From assembly GCA_041395105.1 (NCBI GenBank), contig JAWLBB010000007.1:1-64000 (forward strand): a DNA stretch of 64,000 nucleotides, given 5' to 3'. Position numbers and translations under genes: made by a program. Numbering within the stretch: the first letter of the stretch is position 1; every line of letters begins with the position of its first letter. This DNA comes from Opitutaceae bacterium (GTDB lineage: Bacteria; Verrucomicrobiota; Verrucomicrobiia; Opitutales; Opitutaceae). The notes below the pieces were generated by a model. The model was not told where the DNA came from. It saw only the letters and a list, made by a program, of their open reading frames with translations, and searched no databases. Of this stretch, positions 1 to 6,870 are shown in pieces.

Positions 1-236
1 ACTCGAATCTATACGCGGACCTGTCGGCCGGATCGGGCCTCAATGCCCTGAAGCGCGACCCGGCCCATGCCGCCGGATTCCTCAATCGTTTTGCCGATCG
101 ATTGCTTTTTGGACGTGATTACTATGGGGGTGATCTGATGGATTTCCTCAAGACCCTCGATCTCACGCCGGAGACCCGGGTGAAGATCTTCCGGGAAAAT
201 GCGGAGAAACTGGTCGCGGCACCTCAGACATCATGA
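1..236 (+). CDS. Amidohydrolase-family TIM-barrel metal hydrolase, C-terminal end only
   Basis: Only the last 77 codons are inside the window; the reading frame begins at base 3 and stops at 234-236. The segment ends with LLFGRDYYGGDLMDFLKTL followed by a helix reading VKIFRENAEKLV. This is the typical end of amidohydrolase_2 (PF04909) proteins, where an Asp in an [F/Y]G[S/T]D-like motif is a late metal or catalytic ligand (here FGRD) and the final helix reads I[L/F]xxNAxxLL. Substrate cannot be inferred from this part. The stop overlaps the next start in an ATGA, so it is translationally coupled to the sugar isomerase downstream and probably belongs to the same catabolic operon. Confidence 0.8.
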   Translation, partial: SNLYADLSAGSGLNALKRDPAHAAGFLNRFADRLLFGRDYYGGDLMDFLKTLDLTPETRVKIFRENAEKLVAAPQTS

Positions 237-1108
237 GCCCCCCAACCCTCACTGGAATTGCGGATGAAGCAGCGCACGATATCGCCGGACAGATCGCTGT
301 TCATCGGGAACTCGGCTGGAAGGCCATTGAGTTGCGGCTGGTCGACGGGAAAAATGCGGCCGGCGCTCTGGCGGATGATGCCTTTGCCCGGACGGCCGAT
401 ACCCTCGACGCCGCAGGGATGACGGTGACGTCCTTCGCTTCGGCCATCGCCAACTGGAGTCGACCGATCACCGGCGATTTTTCGCTCGATCTGGACGAGC
501 TGAAGACGGCCATTCCGCGTATGCAGAGGTTGGGGACGCGATTCATAAGGACGATGAGCTGGATCGGCGAAGGGGTGAATAAGGCCGAATGGCGGCGCGA
601 GACCATTCGTCGTTACCGGGAACTGGCGAAAGTCGCGGAGGATGGCGGCGTCTTCCTTGCCCACGAAAACTGCACCGGTTGGGCCGGTCTCGGTCCCGCC
701 CAGACGCGGGAACTGATCGAGACCATCGACAGTCCGAACCTGGTGGTTCTCTTTGATATCGGCAATACGGTCAGCCACGGCCTGCCCACGTGGGAATACT
801 ACGTGGGGGTGAAGGACCTCATCCGCTACGTGCACGTCAAGGATGCCCGCCGCAATCCGAAAGGTGGGCACAGTTCGGCCTTCACCTATCCGGGGGAAGG
901 TGACGCCATGGTGCGGGAGGTCCTGACCGACCTGCTGAAGGGCGGTTATTCCGGGGTCATCGCGATTGAACCCCACCTGGCCAGCCTCGTGCACGTCAAG
1001 GACCAGGATCCCGATCCCGAAGCCATGCGCTCGTCCTACCTGAAATATGGGCGAATGCTCGAAGCGATGGTCGCCGGGATCGCCGAACGCCGGGTCGATA
1101 CGGCTTGA
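233..1108 (+). CDS. Sugar phosphate isomerase/epimerase (xylose isomerase-like TIM barrel)
   Basis: A 291-residue cytoplasmic protein of the AP-endonuclease-2 / xylose-isomerase-like barrel family (PF01261). The expected metal and catalytic residues are visible at barrel strand ends: E145 in AHENCTG, D175 in FDIGNT, H201 in VHVKD and E246 in IAIEPH. Such proteins interconvert ketoses, keto-inositols or hydroxypyruvate-type substrates. The exact substrate is not readable, but a Gfo/Idh/MocA dehydrogenase and a PHP-type hydrolase nearby suggest degradation of a sugar acid, inositol or rare sugar. The ATG overlaps the upstream amidohydrolase stop (ATGA). No signal peptide. Confidence 0.88.
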   Translation: MSPPTLTGIADEAAHDIAGQIAVHRELGWKAIELRLVDGKNAAGALADDAFARTADTLDAAGMTVTSFASAIANWSRPITGDFSLDLDELKTAIPRMQRLGTRFIRTMSWIGEGVNKAEWRRETIRRYRELAKVAEDGGVFLAHENCTGWAGLGPAQTRELIETIDSPNLVVLFDIGNTVSHGLPTWEYYVGVKDLIRYVHVKDARRNPKGGHSSAFTYPGEGDAMVREVLTDLLKGGYSGVIAIEPHLASLVHVKDQDPDPEAMRSSYLKYGRMLEAMVAGIAERRVDTA

Positions 1109-1193
1109 TGGATCCTCATGTCCTCAAGCTGCCGTCTTGTTCGGGGTTGTATCCGATTGAAGAAGCCCTTTCAGCTCTGAGTCCCGGACTGTC

Positions 1194-2696
1194 ATGAAGA
1201 CCTACTGGGGAGACATCCACAATCACTGTGCGGTCAGCTATGGGCACGGTGATCCGGAACGGGTTCTGAACAATGCGAGGCAGCATCTCGATTTTGTCTC
1301 CATCACGGGCCATGCCTTCTGGCCGGACATGCCGACGGATCTTCAGCGTCACAACGCCATCATCCTCTACCACCTCGGAGGGTTCGCCAAGTTGCAGCGC
1401 TACTGGGGCGATCTGCTGCACAAGATGGAGGCCTCGAACCGACCTGGGGAATTCGTTACCTTGCCCAGCTACGAATGGCACTCTCGGGAATATGGCGATT
1501 ACAACGCCTATTTCGGATCGCACCAGGTGCCCCTCGTCGATGGTCCGGACCTCGCCGGCCTGGCGGCTCGCCTGGCGAATGAGGAGGCGCCCTTCATCCT
1601 CATGCCCCATCATTGTGGGTACCCCAAGGGTCATCGGGGTCTCAATTGGGAGGCCTTTATCCCGGAAGTGACCCCATTGGTCGAAATCTATTCCAATCAT
1701 GGCTGTGGCGAAGCGGACGATGCCGGTTACGAATACCACCACAGCATGGGGCCGCGGGTGGGCGGATCGATGGTGCGGCGTGGCCTGCTTCTGGGCCACC
1801 GCTTCGGGTTCTCAGCCGGGACCGACAGCCATGACGGTTACCCGGGGCACTATGGTCACGGCCGGATCGGGGTTCTTGCGGAGAAGCTCGATCTTTCTTC
1901 GATCTGGGACGGCATGATGAACCGGCGGACTGTCGCTTCAACGGGGGGGCGTTTTGGCGTCGAATTCGCAATGGGAGCGGGTGGCATCGGACAGGTGGTC
2001 GGTCGAGAGGCCAGAATGCCGATTCGGCTGTGCATCGAAGGCAACGGCCCGATTGAACGGGTGGATTTGATCGAGGGATCCAACGGCCGTTGCCGGGTTC
2101 GGCGACTAGCGGGTCCGGATCTTGACTTCGGCTTTGTTCCTGGAAGGTACAAGGTGAAGATCGAATGTGGTTGGGGCCGGGAGAAACAAAGATCGGATTG
2201 GGATGTGAGTTGCCGGGTTGATGACGGCAGGTTGCTCGGCGTGGAACGGTGTTTCCGTCACAGCGATTACCCGATGGATGAGATGGCCTCCTCCGAGGAA
2301 ATCGTGGAGCAGGATGATTCCGGAGTCCGGTGGCTGGCCCGGGCGCTGGCCAACCCGTCCGGCATGACCGGGGGAACACACTTCAATGCGGGCGGCACGC
2401 AGGCCGTGGTGCTGGACCTTGACCTTGGCGACAGGTCCCGGCTCAGGGTGACCGCGGGCGACGTGGACTTCGATTTGCCGGTGCAGGAACTGGCCTGCGG
2501 TTCGATCGGCCGACCGATCAGCGGCTTCGGGTCCCCGGCCCTCAAGCTGCATCGTGCCGTTCCGGAACGGGAATTCACGTTCCTGCACGAATCAGTCTTT
2601 GAACCACCGGTGGACGCGGCGGCCGGCTTTGTCTATGCCCGCGTCCTCCAATCGGACGGCCAGATGGCCTGGATCAGCCCGATCTGGTATGAGTAG
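1194..2696 (+). CDS. PHP-domain metal-dependent hydrolase-like protein (DUF3604-like)
   Basis: 500 residues with no signal peptide. The N-terminus carries the PHP first motif as GDIHNHC (H9-x-H11) and a second ligand H40 in SITGH. A MPHHCGYPKG segment lies around residues 138-148 and AGTDSHDG ends the barrel (D211, H213). These make up most of a PHP trinuclear metal site. The C-terminal 270 residues look all-beta, as in DUF3604-type proteins that combine a PHP-like barrel with a beta-sandwich. These proteins are usually found in catabolic clusters and have no well-defined substrate. The start ATG at 1194 follows an 85-base gap. The downstream oxidoreductase begins 60 bases after the stop, so the cluster is probably one transcript. 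Confidence 0.8.
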   Translation: MKTYWGDIHNHCAVSYGHGDPERVLNNARQHLDFVSITGHAFWPDMPTDLQRHNAIILYHLGGFAKLQRYWGDLLHKMEASNRPGEFVTLPSYEWHSREYGDYNAYFGSHQVPLVDGPDLAGLAARLANEEAPFILMPHHCGYPKGHRGLNWEAFIPEVTPLVEIYSNHGCGEADDAGYEYHHSMGPRVGGSMVRRGLLLGHRFGFSAGTDSHDGYPGHYGHGRIGVLAEKLDLSSIWDGMMNRRTVASTGGRFGVEFAMGAGGIGQVVGREARMPIRLCIEGNGPIERVDLIEGSNGRCRVRRLAGPDLDFGFVPGRYKVKIECGWGREKQRSDWDVSCRVDDGRLLGVERCFRHSDYPMDEMASSEEIVEQDDSGVRWLARALANPSGMTGGTHFNAGGTQAVVLDLDLGDRSRLRVTAGDVDFDLPVQELACGSIGRPISGFGSPALKLHRAVPEREFTFLHESVFEPPVDAAAGFVYARVLQSDGQMAWISPIWYE

Positions 2697-2756
2697 GATT
2701 CACGCGGTCGCGCCTTGCCACCTTCGGGCGGACGCGCACGATTGCCGACGAGATCC

Positions 2757-3812
2757 ATGACTGATAAAGGGAATATCGGATTTGCCATAGTCGGGACCGG
2801 CGCGATCGCTGAGACCCATGCGACGGCCATTGGGATGGTTGAGGGCGCTGAACTCCGGGCCGTGTTCAACCGGAACGGGGACAAGGCGCGGGCTTTTGCG
2901 CGGGAATTCGGGTCGCGGGTGGAGGCCGATCTTCCATCATTGCTGGCTGCTCCGGACATCGACGTGGTCTGTGTGACCACGCCGAGCGGCGCCCACGAGG
3001 AGATTGCGGTGCCGGCTCTCGAGTCGGGGAAACACGTGCTCTGCGAAAAACCGCTGGAAATCAACCTGGAGCGGGTCGACCGGATGATCGCGGCGGCCCG
3101 GCGGAATGGCCGCCTTCTCGCGGCGGTCTTTCCTTCGCGGCTGGGCATCGGGGCCCGCACCGTCAAGGCAGCCATGGAGGCCGGTCGTTTTGGCCGACTC
3201 ACCCTCTGCAGTGCCTACATCAAGTGGTGGCGCTCGCAGGCCTATTACGATGAGGGCGGATGGCACGGAACCTGGGCCCTTGATGGTGGCGGGGCCATGA
3301 TGAACCAGGCCATTCATTACGTGGATCTGCTGCAGTGGCTGGTCGGCATGCCGGGTCGGGTCCACGCCTTCGCCGGAAGCCTCGCACATGAACGTATTGA
3401 AGTTGAGGATACATTGGTGGCCTCCGTGCAGTATGCAAACGGCGCACTCGGGGTCATTGAGTGCGCAACGTCCTGTTCGCCGGGATATGCGCGCCGCATC
3501 GAGATCTGCGGCGACCAGGGTTCCATCATTCTGGAGGACGACACGATCAAGCAGTGGGATTTCGCCGACGAATTGCCGGGTGACGAAGAGATCCGTAAAG
3601 GCCGGGTGTCCTCGGGACTGAAAGGGGGCACGGCGGATCCGCGGGCCGTATCCTGCGAAGGTCACCGATTGCAGATCGTGGACCTGATCCATGCCCTGCG
3701 GGAGGGTCGTCCACCCGCCATACCGGGTGAGGATGGCCGCCACGCGGTGGCGATTGTGCGTGCCGCTTACGAATCGGCCCAGACCGGCCAGGTGGTGGAG
3801 TTGGCCGACTGA
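2757..3812 (+). CDS. Gfo/Idh/MocA-family NAD(P)-dependent oxidoreductase
   Basis: 351 residues from the ATG at 2757. An in-frame upstream start at 2715 would add 14 unconvincing residues. The Rossmann motif GTGAIA is at residues 13-18. The family signature CEKPLE places the conserved lysine at K98, and the C-terminal domain has HYVDLLQW with H187 and D190, matching the catalytic HxxD of this family. The enzyme probably oxidises a hydroxyl of a sugar or cyclitol using NAD(P). It is the fourth catabolic-type gene in a row, which fits a single degradation pathway, but the substrate cannot be read from sequence. Confidence 0.9.
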   Translation: MTDKGNIGFAIVGTGAIAETHATAIGMVEGAELRAVFNRNGDKARAFAREFGSRVEADLPSLLAAPDIDVVCVTTPSGAHEEIAVPALESGKHVLCEKPLEINLERVDRMIAAARRNGRLLAAVFPSRLGIGARTVKAAMEAGRFGRLTLCSAYIKWWRSQAYYDEGGWHGTWALDGGGAMMNQAIHYVDLLQWLVGMPGRVHAFAGSLAHERIEVEDTLVASVQYANGALGVIECATSCSPGYARRIEICGDQGSIILEDDTIKQWDFADELPGDEEIRKGRVSSGLKGGTADPRAVSCEGHRLQIVDLIHALREGRPPAIPGEDGRHAVAIVRAAYESAQTGQVVELAD

Positions 3813-3876
3813 TGGGTTTTGGTCTCGCGCAGAGACGCAGAGGCTCAGAGATTCGGTATGGGCCGGGGTATGGCCC

Positions 3877-3892
3877 GTGGCGGACCCGCCAC
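3877..3892. repeat. Short perfect hairpin in a degenerate intergenic repeat
   Basis: GTGGCGG-AC-CCGCCAC is a perfect 7-base inverted repeat with a 2-base loop. It sits within 3826-3940, a segment starting with CTCGCGCAGAGACGCAGAGG and ending with CTCCGCGCCTCCGCTG. That layout looks like a decayed dispersed intergenic repeat rather than coding DNA. No T-run follows, so it is not an obvious terminator for the oxidoreductase gene. Confidence 0.4.
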
Positions 3893-3952
3893 CCAGAGCT
3901 CATTACCCCCTGACTCAGTACTCCGCGCCTCCGCTGCACTCTTCGATCCCCA

Positions 3953-5226
3953 ATGCCTTCGAACCAAACAAGCGGCCAAACCGAACCATCCTGGTGGCGG
4001 ATTCTCGGTCCCGGCTTTGTCGCGGCGACCGGGGTAGAGGGCGGGGATCTCATCGCGGCCGGTGCGGCGGTCATCGGTTCCGGACTGGCCGTTCGATAGT
4101 CGCTTCTGGGGCCTTGTTCAAGTGGGTGCTCAATGCCAGAGGGTCTCACGCTGGCAACTGGCGACCGGTTCGACCTTGATCGAAAGGCTGGAGTTCGCGG
4201 CTTCCGCGATGGATTTCCTGGTATTTTCTGGGTTACCTTGTGCTCTGGAGCTTTCTGGTGGCCGCGGCGCTGTCATCGGCCTGCGGGGTGGCCGCCGGTG
4301 CGTTGTTTCCGGATACCGGCCTGCCGGTCGCGGCCTGGAGCACACTTCACGCAGTGGTCGCCTTCGGTCTGGTCTGGTGGGGTCGCTATGAAGGCTTCGA
4401 GCGATTGATGAAGATCCTCATCGGGGCGATGTTTGTCCTGGTCATCATCTGCGCGGCACTGCTCTCTCCGCCACCGGCCGAGATTCTCACCGGTTTGGTG
4501 ATTCCCACCATCCCTGACGGCTCGCCCCGGTTTCTGCTTGGCGTGATGGGTGGAGTCGGCGGCAGTGCGACGCTGCTCTGTTACGGCTATTGGATCCGGG
4601 AAAAAGGATGGACCGGTCTCCAGGCTCACCGCCGATCGATCCTCGATCTGACCGGTGCCTACCTGCTGACCGGGCTTTTCGGGGTAGCCCTCATCATCAT
4701 CGCTGCCGAAGCCAACCCGGCCGATGCGTCGGGCACGGGACTCATCCTCGCCCTGTCCGACCGCCTGGACCAATTGGTGGGCCCCTATGGCCGGACGGCC
4801 TTCCTGGTTGGCTTCTGGTGTGCGGTTTTTACTTCGATGCTGGGTGTCTGGCAGGGTGTTCCCTACCTGTTCGCGGATACCGTGCGAACCATGTTCGGCC
4901 ATCGGGGAACCGAGCATGATGGCGCGGAGAATCGGCCGCTCCCGCGGAGCCGGTCCTATCGTTGGTTCCTTGTCTTTCTGGCTTTTCCGCCCCTCCTCAT
5001 GCTGGCCTTCAGGAGCCCGCTGGCCATTGTCATCCTCTACGCGGTGGCCGGAGCTTTCTTCATGCCCTTTCTGGCCGGAGTCCTGCTCGTCATGAACAAC
5101 CGTCGAACCTGGGTGGGAGACCTTCGAAATCCGCCCTGGATCAATGTGCTGCTCATTCTCTCGCTCATCCTCTTTGGCACAATCTTCGTCTTTGAGCTGA
5201 TCGAGCGGATTGGTGCAATTCGCTGA
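3953..5226 (+). pseudogene. Nramp-family Mn/Fe transporter with three frameshifts near its 5' end
   Basis: Natural-resistance-associated macrophage protein family (divalent metal:proton symporter, PF01566). From the ATG at 3953 the frame reads ILGPGFVAATGVEGGDLIAA, a good Nramp helix 1, then stops at 4097-4099. Homology continues in another frame (VASGALFKWVLN), then a third (RWQLATGSTLIE, about 4138-4180), then returns near 4183 (GWSSRLPRWISWYFLGYLV) and stays open to the TGA at 5224. The intact portion has about nine membrane segments. Helix 1 normally ends in a metal-binding DPGN; here the equivalent is VEGGD, as in divergent Nramp-like proteins. Three indels within 100 bases point to decay or to local sequence errors; the rest of the window is clean. 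Confidence 0.8.
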
Positions 5227-5254
5227 AAAGACGGCCGATCAATCCACTCTTGGA

Positions 5255-5560
5255 TCAGTTTACCAGGTTGAGCAGGTCACCGACTGTCCGGTGGGACTCG
5301 AGGGGATGCCGCAGGGGGACGTAGCGGTTGATCAGGTAATGGTTGCGCCGGCCTTCCCGTTTGCGGGTGATGGCGCCGGCGGCTTCCAATTCAGCCACGA
5401 TCTTCTGGACGGCCCGTTCAGTGATCCCCACCTGCCGGGCAATCTCCCGCATGACCAGATCGGGATTCCGGTGGAGACAGATGATGACGTGGGCGTGATT
5501 GGAGAGGAAATTCCAGCTCTGGGAGAGACTGCCGGCTCTGTGGGACGGTTCTGGATTCAT
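5255..5560 (-). CDS. Winged-helix DNA-binding regulator
   Basis: A 101-residue protein. Residues 36-58 (VMREIARQVGITERAVQKIV region) form a helix-turn-helix, followed by a basic wing RKREGRRNHY near residues 67-75. The layout matches small MarR/GntR-like or crp-type winged-helix proteins, where AxxxGITERAVQKIVxxLExAG is the typical recognition helix. There is no sensor domain, so it may bind DNA as a small dimer. It runs convergent to the Nramp pseudogene and divergent from the sbtA-ppc pair, and a palindrome at 5592-5607 lies about 32 bases upstream of its ATG. It could regulate itself and possibly the bicarbonate genes, but that is inference. Confidence 0.75.
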   Translation of the reverse strand: MNPEPSHRAGSLSQSWNFLSNHAHVIICLHRNPDLVMREIARQVGITERAVQKIVAELEAAGAITRKREGRRNHYLINRYVPLRHPLESHRTVGDLLNLVN

Positions 5561-5591
5561 TGGGAGGGCGGGGTTTGGGGAATGATGATCA

Positions 5592-5607
5592 GCGAAAATG
5601 ATTTCGC
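5592..5607. promoter_or_regulatory. Inverted repeat GCGAAA-N4-TTTCGC, possible operator
   Basis: A perfect 6-base inverted repeat with a 4-base spacer lies 32 bases upstream of the winged-helix gene start (minus strand) and 280 bases upstream of sbtA. Position and dyad symmetry fit an autoregulatory operator for the small regulator. There is no experimental or comparative support in the window. Confidence 0.35.
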
Positions 5608-5727
5608 AAACCCTTTTTCACCTTGAGGGCGGAGACGCGGGTTCCGGGATTCTCTGAAATGATTTGGGATTCACGGAAAAAAAGTGTGACAAGACGATTG
5701 ACTCATTTTGCCCCAGGGTGTTTTAAC

Positions 5728-5739
5728 GAAAACGTTTTC
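5728..5739. promoter_or_regulatory. Perfect LacI-family-type operator GAAAACGTTTTC
   Basis: A 12-base perfect palindrome with a central CG, flanked by AC and AT. This is the classic half-site layout recognised by LacI/GalR-family repressors (AAACG-TTT-like core). It lies about 147 bases upstream of the sbtA start in the AT-rich part of the intergenic region, so it could control the sbtA-ppc transcript. No LacI-family gene lies in the window, so the cognate regulator would be elsewhere. A weaker relative of the motif occurs at 9972-9985. Confidence 0.5.
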
Positions 5740-5886
5740 ATGTTTTTAATTTCGCAAGAAGTGGTGAATTCCGGCCCGTCGACTCAGCGTTGCAGCTCGC
5801 ATGGTTTCCCTGCCGGCGAGAGTGATTCCGGCCGATCCGCGGTGCCGGATGGCCGAACACGGTCCCCACATCGATTCTCCTGATTT

Positions 5887-6858
5887 ATGAATCCACTTGA
5901 ACTGCTGCTGACCAATCTGCTCTCGCCGCCGATCTTCGCCTTTGCGGCCGGAGTGATCGCGGTTCTTATCCGCTGTCCGTTCCGCTTTCCGGAACCGATC
6001 TATCAGGCGATCACCATATACCTGCTCTTTGCCATCGGCTTCAAGGGCGGTGTCTCGATCAGCGAAACCGGTTTGGCCGCGGTGGCCTGGCCGCTGGCCG
6101 CGACGATTTTCGCCGGGTCGATCATTCCGGTGGTCGTCTTTTTTGTCGCCTGGAAACTGGTGGTGCCGAAGGTGGCCGACGCCGCTTCCCTGGCCGCCCA
6201 CTACGGATCGGTCTCGGCCGTGACGTTTCTGGCCTGCTACGGATTCCTGACGTCAAACGGAGTCCAGTCGGAGTCGTTTCTGCCCGCTTTGATGGCCGTG
6301 ATGGAAATCCCTGCCCTTGCGGTGGCCATATTCCTCGGCAAACATTTCCAGCGGGACCGGGAGGCGCCCATCTGGAAGGCATTGCATGAAGTGGTCACCG
6401 GCAACAGCATCTTCCTGCTCATCTGCGGATTGGTCATCGGAGCAGTGGCGGGAGCGGAAGGGATGAAGCGGGCCGCCCCGTTCTTCGTTGATCCGTTCTA
6501 CGGAGTCCTCATTCTCTTCCTCCTTGAGATGGGGATTGTGGCGGGCGCCCGCCTCCAGGACTTGAGCGGGGTGGGTTGGGGTTTGATCGCGATGGGGATG
6601 ATCCTCCCTCTCGTTCAGGGATGCTTTGGACTCTTGCTGGCCGGCTGGCTTGGCCTCTCGGTCGGCGGGGCCACCCTTTTCGCGGTTCTGACGGCGAGCG
6701 CCTCATACATAGCGGCCCCGGCCGCGGTCCGGATCGCTCTTCCGGACGCCAACCTCGGGTATTCCATCACCGCGTCTCTCGGCATTACCTTCCCGTTCAA
6801 TCTTGCGGTCGGCATTCCTCTCTATTTCGGTCTGGCCAGAGCGTTCATCGGGAGTTGA
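5887..6858 (+). CDS. sbtA: SbtA-type sodium-dependent bicarbonate transporter
   Basis: 323 residues, nearly all hydrophobic, with about ten membrane helices in two halves. The N-terminus (NPLELLLTNLLSPPIFAFA), the first-repeat segment FAIGFKGGVSIS and the middle segment AAHYGSVSAVTFL are characteristic of the SbtA family (PF05982, DUF897), a Na+/HCO3- symporter known from cyanobacteria and also spread in heterotrophs. It is a little shorter than cyanobacterial SbtA (about 370 residues), mainly in the central cytoplasmic loop. No SbtB (PII-like) partner is seen. It ends 12 bases before the PEP carboxylase start, so the two are almost certainly co-transcribed, which fits a role in feeding bicarbonate to that enzyme. 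Confidence 0.88.
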   Translation: MNPLELLLTNLLSPPIFAFAAGVIAVLIRCPFRFPEPIYQAITIYLLFAIGFKGGVSISETGLAAVAWPLAATIFAGSIIPVVVFFVAWKLVVPKVADAASLAAHYGSVSAVTFLACYGFLTSNGVQSESFLPALMAVMEIPALAVAIFLGKHFQRDREAPIWKALHEVVTGNSIFLLICGLVIGAVAGAEGMKRAAPFFVDPFYGVLILFLLEMGIVAGARLQDLSGVGWGLIAMGMILPLVQGCFGLLLAGWLGLSVGGATLFAVLTASASYIAAPAAVRIALPDANLGYSITASLGITFPFNLAVGIPLYFGLARAFIGS

Positions 6859-6870
6859 ACCGCCACCTCT

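Larger units (their letters stand above)
5561..5886. other. Divergent intergenic region between the regulator and sbtA
   Basis: 326 bases without a convincing gene. It holds the two dyads listed separately (5592-5607 and 5728-5739) and an AT-rich stretch from about 5650 to 5760. The AT-rich part is unusual for this high-GC sequence and is the likely promoter area for the sbtA-ppc pair. I could not pick a reliable -35/-10 pair. Confidence 0.5.

Noticed and set aside
3953..4190. Nramp frame changes considered as programmed ribosomal frameshifting
   Set aside because: Three shifts at different positions with no slippery heptamers or downstream structures seen; decay or sequence error is simpler.
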